In this document: positions 1 through 8,157 of the stretch, piece after piece
Numbering within the stretch: position 1 is the stretch's first letter
How the letters are laid out: each line of letters opens with the position of its first letter
Source: Paenibacillus azoreducens
Lineage (GTDB): Bacteria; Bacillota; Bacilli; Paenibacillales; Paenibacillaceae
Direction: 5' to 3'
Assembly: GCF_021654775.1 (NCBI RefSeq)
Contig: NZ_AP025343.1
Location: forward strand, 1,889,501-1,953,500
DNA length: 64,000 nt
Notes under the pieces: generated by a model
Databases searched by the model: none
Seen by the model: the letters and a program-made list of their open reading frames with translations, nothing else
What the model was told of the DNA's origin: nothing
Position numbers and translations under genes: made by a program

Positions 1-3
1 GAA

Positions 4-50
4 GGAGCCATCCTATCCGGTCTGATTCGACCGGAGGAGGCTCCTTTTTT
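4..50 (+). terminator. Rho-independent terminator of a gene left of the window
   Basis: A stem GGAGCC/GGCTCC encloses a second stem CCGGTC/GACCGG and is followed by six T on the plus strand. It would end a plus-strand transcript whose gene lies outside the window. Confidence 0.8.
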
Positions 51-53
51 GAA

Positions 54-167
54 GATTATAGAATTTATAAATTTTAAGCGGAGCTTAAGAAATCCTATAA
101 TCGCAAGAAAAACATCCGCTAAATGCGGTCTGTCTTCCTAGAAAGTACGTCGATAGACGTTTTTCTT
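54..167 (+). repeat. R1 structured repeat, copy 1
   Basis: First of four copies of a ~115-bp dispersed element. The left part is a hairpin closed by GATTATAG/CTATAATC with an inner stem TTAAGC-GGA-GCTTAA. The right part is closed by AAGAAAAAC/GTTTTTCTT and contains CCGC-TAAAT-GCGG and ACGTC-GATA-GACGT hairpins, ending in a T-rich tract. It lies just past the 3' end of the minus-strand permease gene. All copies share the same plus-strand orientation. Confidence 0.8.
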
Positions 168-176
168 ACATTTTCC

Positions 177-206
177 GGGGTCCCTGCAAAGTAATCGGAA
201 TAAGCT
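177..206 (+). repeat. R2 repeat, truncated copy
   Basis: Carries the opening of the R2 family (GGGGTCCCTGCAAAGTAATC followed by GGAATAAGC) directly after R1 copy 1. The right arm seen in the copies at 21.3, 30.8 and 41.6 kb is absent, so this is a half copy abutting the permease stop codon. Confidence 0.65.
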
Positions 207-1038
207 ACGCCTTGATTCCATTCATCGCAATGCCTTCAATAAAATAACGCTGCAGGAATATAAACAAAATGATGATCGGCAGCGTCGCCATGACCGCACC
301 GGCCATCAGCAGCGGATAGTCGGTGGAATGCTGGCCTTGAAACGTCGAAATGCCGATGGATAGCACCCGCATATCCTCAGAACTGGTCATGATGAGCGGC
401 CACAGCAGTTCATTCCATGAGGCCAAGATAGTAAAAATGGCCAGGGAAACGAGCGCCGATTTGGACAGAGGCAGATAAATGTTCCAATAAATCCGGAAGT
501 AGCTGCAGCCGTCTATTTTGGCCGCCTCCTCCAGATCTTTGGGCAGCGTCATAAAGAACTGCCGCAGCAGGAAGGTACCGAAGGCGCTAAAGATTCCGGG
601 AATGATCAGCACGTAAAATGTATCCAGCCAGTCCAGCTCACGCATGATGACAAAGCTTGGAATCATGACCACCTGGGACGGAACCATGAGGACGGCCAGC
701 ATTGCGAGAAAAATGATGTTTTTGCCCGGGAACTTCAGACTAGCAAAGGAATAGGCGGCTAGCGAACAGAGCAGAAGCTGACCAGCCGTTCGGCTGACCG
801 TAATGAGCAGTGTATTTCCGTAATATCTTGCAAAATCGATGGTTTCCAAAACCTTGGAATAGTTCTCGAAATGCCATTCCGCAGGGAAAAGCGCGGGCGG
901 CACCTTCATGGAGTCGGCAAAAGATTTAAAGGATGTGGACAGCATCCATAGAAAGGGCATGATCATGAGCACGGCTCCTGCGATGAGCAAAATGTGAACC
1001 GCGATCCTGCTTGCTTTGTTGCTGGCGCTGCTTGTCAT
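205..1038 (-). CDS. Carbohydrate ABC transporter permease (MalG type)
   Basis: Inner-membrane subunit of a binding-protein-dependent sugar importer, 277 residues, the usual MalG/CUT1 length. About six hydrophobic segments are visible, and the cytoplasmic EAA loop reads EEAAKIDGCS...LPLSKSAL near residues 170-190, the contact site for the ATPase. The ATG has a GGAAGGAGG ribosome site. It is the last gene of the minus-strand run binding protein-permease-permease. No ATPase gene is nearby, as is common for CUT1 systems that share a general MsmK-type ATPase. The substrate cannot be read from the sequence. Confidence 0.9.
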   Translation of the reverse strand: MTSSASNKASRIAVHILLIAGAVLMIMPFLWMLSTSFKSFADSMKVPPALFPAEWHFENYSKVLETIDFARYYGNTLLITVSRTAGQLLLCSLAAYSFASLKFPGKNIIFLAMLAVLMVPSQVVMIPSFVIMRELDWLDTFYVLIIPGIFSAFGTFLLRQFFMTLPKDLEEAAKIDGCSYFRIYWNIYLPLSKSALVSLAIFTILASWNELLWPLIMTSSEDMRVLSIGISTFQGQHSTDYPLLMAGAVMATLPIIILFIFLQRYFIEGIAMNGIKA

Positions 1039-1056
1039 CGGGCGCGCCTCCTTCCT

Positions 1057-2013
1057 TTATTGATAATGGACCCAGCGCTTCTGGAAGTACATCTGAAAGG
1101 CCGTGATGACGAGGATGATGATAAACAGAATGAAAGCTTGGGCGGAAGCGTAACCCATATTAAAATACTTGAAGCCATCCTCCCAAATGTTGTAGACGAC
1201 GGTCCGCGTCGAATCGAGCAGGGAGGACTGCTGGCCCATCATGATAAAGACAAGATCGAATACCTGAAAAGAGTTGATGAAAGACATAACAAGCACAAAA
1301 AACAGGCTGGGCGTAAGCAACGGCAGCGTAATCCGAAAAAAACGGTACAGCGTACCGGCGCCGTCCAATGAGGCTGCTTCATAGTAGCTGGCGGAAATGC
1401 CCTGCAGGCCGGAGAGAAGAATGACGGCGTTATATCCGATGCTGGTCCACACGCTGACGATTACGATCGAGAACAGAGCGAATTTCTCATCGAAGAGCCA
1501 GTTCGGCTGCGGCAGATGGAGAGTTCCAAGCACGAAATTAATTAGCCCGAACTCCGAGTTGTACAGCCACTTCCAGACCATTCCGACGGCAATGGGCATC
1601 GTGATCACCGGAATAAAATAAAGGGTTCTGTAGAGAACCATGCCTTTGATCTTCTGGTTCAACAGCACGGCTAATATGACGGCAAAAGCAATGGAAAGCG
1701 GTACTGTAGCTATAGTGTAGAGCAGCGTGTTCAACAGCGAGCGGGTGAACTTCCCGTCCGCTGCAAGCTGCGCAAAGTTGTCGATTCCGTTAAAGACGGG
1801 GGAGGACATGCCGTCCCAAGCCGTAAAGGACAGGAACAAGGAAGCGGCGGAGGGGACCATATAAAATATGGCAAGCCCGAGCACAACCGGGAGAATGAAA
1901 AGATATCCCCAGGCCGCTTCACGGATCGAAAGCTTGGAAGGATTGCGCCTTTGCTTTATCGGCGCTTGGGGCTGTTGTTTGGCGGAAGCCGTGGATGCGT
2001 TCACGGACAGCAC
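1057..2013 (-). CDS. Carbohydrate ABC transporter permease (UgpA/MalF type)
   Basis: Partner permease of the MalG-type subunit encoded 18 bp downstream. The product is 318 residues, with a basic cytoplasmic N-terminus (about 30 residues), six predicted membrane segments and an EAA loop YEAASLDGAG...LPLLTPSL around residues 215-235. The first in-frame start is a GTG at 2013; a second GTG at 2004 is better spaced from the AAAGGAAGG ribosome site and may be the true start. Transcribed with the lipoprotein gene upstream. Confidence 0.9.
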   Translation of the reverse strand: MLSVNASTASAKQQPQAPIKQRRNPSKLSIREAAWGYLFILPVVLGLAIFYMVPSAASLFLSFTAWDGMSSPVFNGIDNFAQLAADGKFTRSLLNTLLYTIATVPLSIAFAVILAVLLNQKIKGMVLYRTLYFIPVITMPIAVGMVWKWLYNSEFGLINFVLGTLHLPQPNWLFDEKFALFSIVIVSVWTSIGYNAVILLSGLQGISASYYEAASLDGAGTLYRFFRITLPLLTPSLFFVLVMSFINSFQVFDLVFIMMGQQSSLLDSTRTVVYNIWEDGFKYFNMGYASAQAFILFIIILVITAFQMYFQKRWVHYQ

Positions 2014-2077
2014 CTTCCTTTCATTTCTGTTTGGTTAACTCTTTTGCCCTGAAAGGATAACCGGGTCATCCAAGGGA

Positions 2078-3337
2078 TTAATGTTTGCCTTCGGTGGCGA
2101 GGATCCCGTTCATCTTCTCGGCAATCGTTTTTAAAGCGTCATCAAACGTTTTTTTGCCAAGGAAGGCATCCTGTATTTCCTTCGATTCGATATCCTGCCA
2201 TTCCGCTGTTTTTTCGGATACCGGATAAGGGACCGCAAACTTCAAGCTGTCCACAAATACCTGCAGGTTTAAAGACGGAATGGATTTGAGCCAACCCTTT
2301 TCCGTTCCCTTATAGGCGGGAATGCTGAACCCGGAATCGGCAAGCAGCTGCTCGCCTTCTTTGCCTGACAGCACTTGAATCAGTTCCCATGCTTCCTTTT
2401 CATGTTTGGTTTTTCCGTTCATGGCCCAGCTGAGGCCGTGAACGATCGTTGCTTTTTGTTTTCCGGCCGGCAGCGGGGCTACGCCAAGTTTGTCGCCGAG
2501 AAGTTTATACAGCTCGGGAGCGCTGACGGAGATGGCCGGGAACATGGCGACTTTGCCGGATCCGAAAAGCTGCAGCGGTTTGGTCTCCAGCTGCTGTTGG
2601 GCGCTCGGGGAGATTCCTTTTTCCATCAGGCTTTGCTCCCATTTGAAGGCGGATAAAGTTTCAGGGGAATCGAAACCGGAGCTTTTTTTATCCTCTGAAA
2701 TGATGTAGCCTCCAGCCTGATGAATGAGATCATAATAACCCGACTGGCTGTCAATCAATGCGGCGTAGCCGTAGACGCCATTCTCTTTATTCGTCAATTT
2801 GGCAGCATTTTCTTCAATGGAGTTCCATGTCCAGCTATCGTCCGGGTAGGGGATGCCGGCTTTGTCGAATAATTCTTTATTATAGTAAAGTCCTACGGCG
2901 TCGAGGAAATAGGGAAGGCCGTAAAGATGATCCTTGTAAGAGTAAAGGTTGATAAGCGCGTCCGTGTATACGGAAGCATCGAGCTTGCTTTCGTCAACGA
3001 GGGGTTGAAGATCCTTGATCCAACCGTTGGAGGCATATGCATAGAAGTTCGGACCGTTCATCCAAAAAACATCCGGGCCGCTGTTGCCGGCAAGGCTTGT
3101 CTTGAGCTTCGTCCAATAGTCGGCCCAAGGCGTGTAAGTCACTTTGACTTCGACATCCGGATGGTTTTGATTGTACAGCTGAATGGTTTTGGTGAGAGGT
3201 TCTTTCACGTTTTCATCCCATAAAGCGACATTTAACACCTTTTTGCCGCTCGACTCACCCGTGGAACCGCCGCAACCGGCCAAAACCGCCGCAAACAGGA
3301 ATATGATCGTTAAGAGTCCACAAAAGCTTTTTCTCAT
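2078..3337 (-). CDS. Extracellular sugar-binding lipoprotein of the ABC importer
   Basis: Solute-binding protein of family 1 (UgpB/MalE type), 419 residues. It begins with a lipoprotein signal MRKSFCGLLTII...LAGC, so it should be anchored outside the membrane by the lipobox cysteine near residue 22. The chosen ATG follows AGGAGG by nine bases; the open frame extends 21 codons further upstream without such a site. First gene of the importer operon; the ROK regulator is divergent to it. A candidate catabolite site lies in the shared intergenic region. Confidence 0.92.
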   Translation of the reverse strand: MRKSFCGLLTIIFLFAAVLAGCGGSTGESSGKKVLNVALWDENVKEPLTKTIQLYNQNHPDVEVKVTYTPWADYWTKLKTSLAGNSGPDVFWMNGPNFYAYASNGWIKDLQPLVDESKLDASVYTDALINLYSYKDHLYGLPYFLDAVGLYYNKELFDKAGIPYPDDSWTWNSIEENAAKLTNKENGVYGYAALIDSQSGYYDLIHQAGGYIISEDKKSSGFDSPETLSAFKWEQSLMEKGISPSAQQQLETKPLQLFGSGKVAMFPAISVSAPELYKLLGDKLGVAPLPAGKQKATIVHGLSWAMNGKTKHEKEAWELIQVLSGKEGEQLLADSGFSIPAYKGTEKGWLKSIPSLNLQVFVDSLKFAVPYPVSEKTAEWQDIESKEIQDAFLGKKTFDDALKTIAEKMNGILATEGKH

Positions 3338-3737
3338 CGATACCGCCTCCTCATTTTGGATATAGAACGGATTTAGTTTGAACCGCGATCTTGTATGCAA
3401 AATTACCCCCTTTCCTGACTTATCGGGCCATAGTTTTTCCAGTTATCAAAAAAAGTGGATTCAAGTAAATGAGCTTCTTCGCATTAACATCTTAGGAAGA
3501 CTATGGCTTCTGTTGCGTAAGATTATAACGGTGTCATGCATCTTTTTCAAGTAAGCGTTTACAATTAATTTTTTAATTTAATTCTGTTTTCTTGAAATCA
3601 AGAAGAGAAGTGTATTTTCACCTGTACATATTTTTCTCGGTGGAATAAGTGTTGCGGAGTATGTGAGTCAGCCTATATTTTACGCAGTACATGGAATAAG
3701 ATGGGATTTATAGACGTGTTTTGGTGAAGAAAGGAGA
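3338..3737. promoter_or_regulatory. Divergent promoter region of the sugar importer and ROK regulator
   Basis: About 400 bp without a gene, AT-rich, between two divergent starts. It must hold the promoters of both the importer operon and the ROK gene. The one specific site I can support is the cre-like palindrome at 3549-3563; no clear ROK operator repeat is evident. Confidence 0.6.
3549..3563. promoter_or_regulatory. Candidate CcpA (cre) site
   Basis: AAGTAAGCGTTTACA fits the Firmicute cre consensus WTGNAARCGNWWWCA at 14 of 15 positions. It sits between the divergent sugar importer and its ROK regulator, where glucose repression by CcpA would be expected. Confidence 0.55.
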
Positions 3738-4961
3738 ATGTTGTTGAAACGGATGAGGAAAGGCGATTTGAAGCTGGTTCAAGAGCTTAACCGTTCGTTA
3801 ATATTAGATCAGATCCGCAGCAAAGGCCCGATTTCCAGAATCGATATCGCCAAAGAATGTCATATGAGCCCATCAACCGTCGCTGCGGCCGTTCAGGATT
3901 TGATAAAGGAAGGTTATGTTTCCGAGCTTGGCACAGGTGATTCCAGCGGCGGACGAAAGCCGATTTTGCTGCGGTTTGCGCCTGAGAACCATTTGATCGT
4001 CGCCGTTGATATCACAAATGAAGCGATTCTAATCGCGGAACTGAATCTGGAGGCCGAAGTAAAACGCAAGGTTAGCAGCCCGCTTGAAGGCCGGAAAGGG
4101 AATGAAGCCATCCGATTTATGATGGAAGAACTGGATGGATTCATGCAGACCTGCGAGCGCCTTGACCACTGCGCAGGCATTTCGGTTACTGTTCCAGGCG
4201 TAGTAAACGAAAAGGAAGGGACCGTATATTATAATTCAAGGCTTGGCCTTGACCATGTGCCGTTAAAAAAAATGATCGAAGACCGCTACGGGCTGCGGGC
4301 ATGGGTTGAAAACGATGCAAACGCCGTTGTGCTGGCCGAGCGGAGGTTCGGTAGGTGCCGCGAATGTCCGGATTTGATTTATATTGTCGTCGGAGACGGA
4401 GTAGGCGCGGGTATTCTTGTCAATGACCATATTTTGCGCGGCACCCGCGGGGGCGCAGGCGAATTTGGCCATTTCAGCGTAACCGGAAGCGGCTTAAGAT
4501 GCGGCTGCGGGAATGTGGGATGTCTTGAAAACGCCATTAGTTGGCCTGCGGTTTTTTCGAGAATAGTGGCAGGGATAGCTTTGGGAAGACCAACGGTATT
4601 CAATGAGCTGTGCGGGAAGGACTTCGCGGCGATTCAACCGTCTGTTTATAAAAAAGCGGTTCACCTTGGCGATGCACTCGCAAACGAGATAAATGAAGAC
4701 ATTGCCGAGCATTTAAGCACAGGTATCGTTAACTTGGTGAATCTGTTTAATCCCGGAACGATTATTCTTGGCGGCTGTCTGGCGCTTGATAATCCGGCGC
4801 TGCTTGAGCGGGTGCGGAATCATGTCGACAAACGCGGGCTGCGAGTATTAAAAGATGACATTCGAATCGAACAGACATCGCTTGATCCGGATGCCAATCT
4901 GATTGGCGGAGCTGCGGTTGTGCTTCAGGATATGTTCCGGTTTTCGCTGGTTGATGATTGA
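3738..4961 (+). CDS. ROK-family transcriptional regulator (XylR/NagC type)
   Basis: 407 residues: an N-terminal winged helix-turn-helix (about residues 15-75, ISRIDIAKECHMSPSTVAAAV) followed by a ROK sugar-kinase-like domain. The ROK zinc motif is visible as CGCGNVGCLE, and the DxGxG-type nucleotide loop as VGDGVGAG. It is divergent from the sugar importer, so it is likely its sugar-responsive repressor. The ATG at 3738 is almost on top of the AAGGAG; an in-frame TTG at 3744 has better spacing and may be the true start. Confidence 0.88.
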   Translation: MLLKRMRKGDLKLVQELNRSLILDQIRSKGPISRIDIAKECHMSPSTVAAAVQDLIKEGYVSELGTGDSSGGRKPILLRFAPENHLIVAVDITNEAILIAELNLEAEVKRKVSSPLEGRKGNEAIRFMMEELDGFMQTCERLDHCAGISVTVPGVVNEKEGTVYYNSRLGLDHVPLKKMIEDRYGLRAWVENDANAVVLAERRFGRCRECPDLIYIVVGDGVGAGILVNDHILRGTRGGAGEFGHFSVTGSGLRCGCGNVGCLENAISWPAVFSRIVAGIALGRPTVFNELCGKDFAAIQPSVYKKAVHLGDALANEINEDIAEHLSTGIVNLVNLFNPGTIILGGCLALDNPALLERVRNHVDKRGLRVLKDDIRIEQTSLDPDANLIGGAAVVLQDMFRFSLVDD

Positions 4962-5067
4962 AAAATTCACCGAATCTACACCATACGGGTGTTGAATGAT
5001 GTTGAACCACGGGGTACAATGGTTCACAAGGTTTTGTTAGTTGAATCCGGAAAGGTACTGATCGTTT

Positions 5068-5739
5068 ATGTCATGGCTAAAAAATAAGATTCCTGAGCGG
5101 ATGATGCGCTGGACCCCCCTTTTGCTGATGCTTGTTTTTCCTGTACTTGGCAGCCTTTATCAATTGGTGAATAAACCCAGAAGCCGGGTATATTCCTTAG
5201 TCACGCCCCTGGATGAGGCGACGCCTTTCATTAAATATTTTGCGCTTCCGTATGGGGTTTGGATTTTCTTCATTTATGTATGTATTGTTTATTTTTTCTT
5301 CCATGATCGGAGTTCGTATTACCAGTCTCTGCTGCTGTATACCGTGTGCGCACTGACATGTTATATCATTTATCTGGTATTTCAGACGACTGTGCCGCGG
5401 CCGGAAGTGGTCGGAAATGATCCGTTTTCAAAGTTGATGCAGTATATTTATAACCGTGACAAGCCGTTTAACTGTTTTCCGAGTATCCACTGTTTCTCGA
5501 GTTATATGGTGATGAGGTTGATTTGGAAGAGTCCGGCGCGGAATTGGGTAAACATCATTTTGATCAGCGGAATGTCGCTTTTGATCATTGCATCGACGTT
5601 GTTTGTCAAGCAGCATGTGATCATGGACGTGGTTGGCGCGATTGCACTTGTTGAGATTTATTACTTTATATTCTTCAAGCTTCTGACGAAATACCGCCAT
5701 AAAATGGCTTCCGAGCGCCATCAGGAATTTCATGCATAA
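5068..5739 (+). CDS. PAP2-superfamily membrane phosphatase
   Basis: 223-residue polytopic protein with about five to six hydrophobic segments. Two of the three acid-phosphatase motifs are visible: a PSIH motif in CFPSIHCFSS near residue 140 and KQHVIMDV near residue 182, which supplies the second histidine and aspartate. Members hydrolyse phosphatidic acid, undecaprenyl diphosphate or inositol-phosphoceramide-like lipids; which one cannot be told. Followed by a strong terminator, so apparently monocistronic. Confidence 0.8.
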   Translation: MSWLKNKIPERMMRWTPLLLMLVFPVLGSLYQLVNKPRSRVYSLVTPLDEATPFIKYFALPYGVWIFFIYVCIVYFFFHDRSSYYQSLLLYTVCALTCYIIYLVFQTTVPRPEVVGNDPFSKLMQYIYNRDKPFNCFPSIHCFSSYMVMRLIWKSPARNWVNIILISGMSLLIIASTLFVKQHVIMDVVGAIALVEIYYFIFFKLLTKYRHKMASERHQEFHA

Positions 5740-5783
5740 TAAATATGAATCAGTATAATTTCTTCTGTAATTCTATATGGATT

Positions 5784-5814
5784 TATGAACTGCCCTAAGG
5801 GGCAGTTTTTTTTA
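5784..5814 (+). terminator. Terminator after the PAP2 gene
   Basis: Hairpin AACTGCCC-TAA-GGGGCAGTT followed by eight T. Confidence 0.88.
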
Positions 5815-5960
5815 GATATAAGACTTCCATGCCGCTTCGCGGCACCACTGATAGATGAAAATTTTGTCACTTCGGAGATCTCGCATCCTTATATCGCAAG
5901 AAAAATTACCGTCAAATGCGGTCTGTCTTCTATGAGAGTACGTCGATAGACGTTTTTCTT
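5815..5960 (+). repeat. R1 structured repeat, copy 2 (diverged left arm)
   Basis: The right part (AAGAAAAA ... ATGCGGTCTGTCTTC ... ACGTCGATAGACGTTTTTCTT as separated blocks) matches the other copies. The left hairpin has a different sequence but keeps a stem, GATATAAG/CTTATATC in place of GATTATAG/CTATAATC, and carries its own inner hairpin TGCCGC-TTC-GCGGCA. Confidence 0.75.
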
Positions 5961-6040
5961 ATTACACGCAAAGCCAGAAAGTTTATACATATTATTTTCA
6001 GAAAAATATACATTAATTTTTAAAAATATGTTAGAATGAA

Positions 6041-6059
6041 CCAAACATCGGATGTTTGG
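6041..6059. promoter_or_regulatory. Candidate operator of the GntR regulator
   Basis: CCAAACATCGGATGTTTGG is a perfect palindrome with 9-bp arms around one base. It overlaps the ribosome site of the downstream GntR/FadR gene, so binding could block both transcription and translation. Autoregulation is an inference from position and symmetry. Confidence 0.65.
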
Positions 6060-6069
6060 AGGTATAAAA

Positions 6070-6783
6070 ATGACATTACAGCCCCCGAAAAAACGAACGC
6101 TGGTTGAGCAGATCGTATCTCAATTGGAGCGTTTGATCGAAGAGGGCGTTTGGCCCGTTGGAGAGCGAATCCCTGCGGAGCCCGAGCTTGTAAAAGAGCT
6201 TGGCGTTAGCAGGAACACGGTCAGGGAAGCCATTCACGCTCTTATCCATGCAGGCATGCTGCGGACAAGGCAAGGTGACGGAACGTATGTGTGTTCTGCA
6301 AGCAGCCTGACGCCGGTGCTGGCGCGAAGGCTGGAGCGCTCTAAGTTGAGCGAAACGCTGGAGGTCCGGGCGGCTTTGGAACAGGAGGGAGCCCGTCTAG
6401 CTGCGTTGCGGCGAACGCCGGATGATATCGCACAGATTAAAGCGGCGTATGAGGACTGCCGCAAGGCGGAAGAAGAGGGGAATATCGCCTGCTACATCCG
6501 TTCGGATTATATATTTCACAAAGAGGTTATTGCAGCCGCACATAATTCTATTCTAAGCGATTTGTACGACTCCATAAGCGAAGCCGTAGAACAAGTGTTG
6601 ACTTATGGAAGCGGCAGCTTGGATTTGATAAGGAAGCATTCGGTGCTGAACGGCCGGCTGGTTGCGGCGATCATTGCCCAGGATGGGGTCGAATCCATGG
6701 GGGTCGTTCGGACCTATATCGATGCTACGCATGAAATGCTGCTTGAGGATAGAGAAGGAGGAAATGAATTACATCATGAATAG
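6070..6783 (+). CDS. GntR-family (FadR subfamily) transcriptional regulator
   Basis: 237 residues: an N-terminal winged helix (residues 10-75, EPELVKELGVSRNTVREAIHAL) and an all-helical FCD effector domain (about 90-225). The start at 6070 has GGAGG seven bases upstream; an earlier ATG at 6052 lies inside the operator palindrome and lacks a ribosome site. It overlaps the following CynX-type transporter gene by 20 bp, so it probably controls that gene and itself. The ligand is unknown. Confidence 0.88.
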   Translation: MTLQPPKKRTLVEQIVSQLERLIEEGVWPVGERIPAEPELVKELGVSRNTVREAIHALIHAGMLRTRQGDGTYVCSASSLTPVLARRLERSKLSETLEVRAALEQEGARLAALRRTPDDIAQIKAAYEDCRKAEEEGNIACYIRSDYIFHKEVIAAAHNSILSDLYDSISEAVEQVLTYGSGSLDLIRKHSVLNGRLVAAIIAQDGVESMGVVRTYIDATHEMLLEDREGGNELHHE

Positions 6784-8014
6784 CGTAACACAAGTAAAAA
6801 ACGAGACAGACCAAACGCCTGTATCTACCGGATTAAAGGCAGTCATATTGCTGCTTGGCATTATTATGATTGCAACCACGCTGCGTTCCCCTATTACAGC
6901 GGTCGGGCCGCTTGTTGAAACGATCCGCAATGACACCGGAATGTCCCACACCCTGGCCGGGCTGCTGACGACATTTCCATTGCTCGCATTTGCTTTGATT
7001 TCGCCTCTGGCTCCCAAAATGGCCCGGAAGTGGGGGATGGAGAGAACTCTTTTTGCAGGAATAATTATCGTAACCACAGGAATCATATTGCGGTTTGTGC
7101 CATCCCTGGCAGCTTTGTTTGCCGGTACGATTCTTCTTGGTATTGGTATTGCCGTTGGCAACGTACTGCTGCCCAGTCTGATTAAACGGGATTTCCCGCT
7201 CCGGGTTGGCGTGATGACGGGAATTTATTCCGTATCGATGAACGTGTTTGCGGCGGTTGCTTCCGGTATCAGCATTCCGGTATCCAGACAGCTTAGTTCC
7301 GGATGGCGCGGTTCGCTATTGATGTGGGGCATTTTATCCCTTGCCGCGCTCATCGTCTGGCTGCCGCAACTGCGCTACCGCCACCAAGAAAGAAATGCCC
7401 GGATCTCGTCCCATGGCAGTGTATGGGGCTCCGGGCTGGCTTGGCAGGTGACCATTGTGATGGGACTGCAATCTTTTGTGTTTTATTCCATTGTCGCCTG
7501 GCTTCCCGAAATGTTGACCGAACGGGGAATGAACGCTTCCACGGCAGGGCTGATGCTTTCACTGATGCAGCTGTTCAGCGTGCCGGCTACATTTATCGTT
7601 CCGATTCTTGCAGCCCGGTTTAAAAATCAGCGCGGACTTGTTGTCGCCACGTTTTTGTGTTTTATCCTTGGTTTTGTCTTTTTGCTGGCCGGATCCAATG
7701 CCCTGGTTTCCGTTACCATGATTCTGATCGGCATTGGAACAGGTTCTGCTTTTGGAGTTGTGACCATGTTCTTTACGCTTCGCACGCGCCATACGCATCA
7801 GGCTGCTGAATTATCCGGCATGGCCCAATCCATCGGATATTTGCTGGCAGCTATCGGACCGTTCCTTATCGGTTTTGTCCATGATTTAACGGGCGGCTGG
7901 ATTGCGGCGATTGGACTCCTGTTTTTAGTAGCTATCATCTATATGATGGCGGGATGGGGAGCTGGAAGCGACCGTTATATTGGAGAGGAACATGTTAAAA
8001 CCTCCGTCAACTGA
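6764..8014 (+). CDS. CynX/NimT-family MFS transporter
   Basis: 416-residue major-facilitator protein with about twelve membrane segments. The opening IATTLRSPITAVGPLVETIR and the cytoplasmic loop RKWGMERTL are typical of the CynX/NimT (cyanate/2-nitroimidazole) group. An AAGGAGG precedes the ATG by only two bases; the next ATG (6776) is an alternative. Translationally coupled to the GntR gene by overlap. The stop codon lies in the loop of its own terminator. Substrate unknown. Confidence 0.85.
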   Translation: MNYIMNSVTQVKNETDQTPVSTGLKAVILLLGIIMIATTLRSPITAVGPLVETIRNDTGMSHTLAGLLTTFPLLAFALISPLAPKMARKWGMERTLFAGIIIVTTGIILRFVPSLAALFAGTILLGIGIAVGNVLLPSLIKRDFPLRVGVMTGIYSVSMNVFAAVASGISIPVSRQLSSGWRGSLLMWGILSLAALIVWLPQLRYRHQERNARISSHGSVWGSGLAWQVTIVMGLQSFVFYSIVAWLPEMLTERGMNASTAGLMLSLMQLFSVPATFIVPILAARFKNQRGLVVATFLCFILGFVFLLAGSNALVSVTMILIGIGTGSAFGVVTMFFTLRTRHTHQAAELSGMAQSIGYLLAAIGPFLIGFVHDLTGGWIAAIGLLFLVAIIYMMAGWGAGSDRYIGEEHVKTSVN

Positions 8015-8024
8015 CGGAGGTTTT
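7996..8024 (+). terminator. Terminator overlapping the transporter stop codon
   Basis: AAAACCTCCGTCA-A-CTGACGGAGGTTTTT: long perfect stem with T tract; the TGA stop is within the hairpin. Confidence 0.9.
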
Positions 8025-8044
8025 TGGCCATATGGCTATTTTAA

Positions 8045-8157
8045 GATTATAGAATTTATAAATTTTCAGCGAAGCTGAACAATTCTATAATCGCAAGAAA
8101 AACTTCCGCTAAATGCGGTCTGTCTTCTTAGAAAGTACGTCGATAGACGTTTTTCTT
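8045..8157 (+). repeat. R1 structured repeat, copy 3
   Basis: Left hairpin GATTATAG/CTATAATC with inner stem TTCAGC-GAA-GCTGAA (TTAAGC/GCTTAA in copy 1, a compensatory change). The right part is as in copy 1. Its last 50 bases form the 3' end and stop codon of the minus-strand glycosyltransferase reading frame. Confidence 0.85.
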
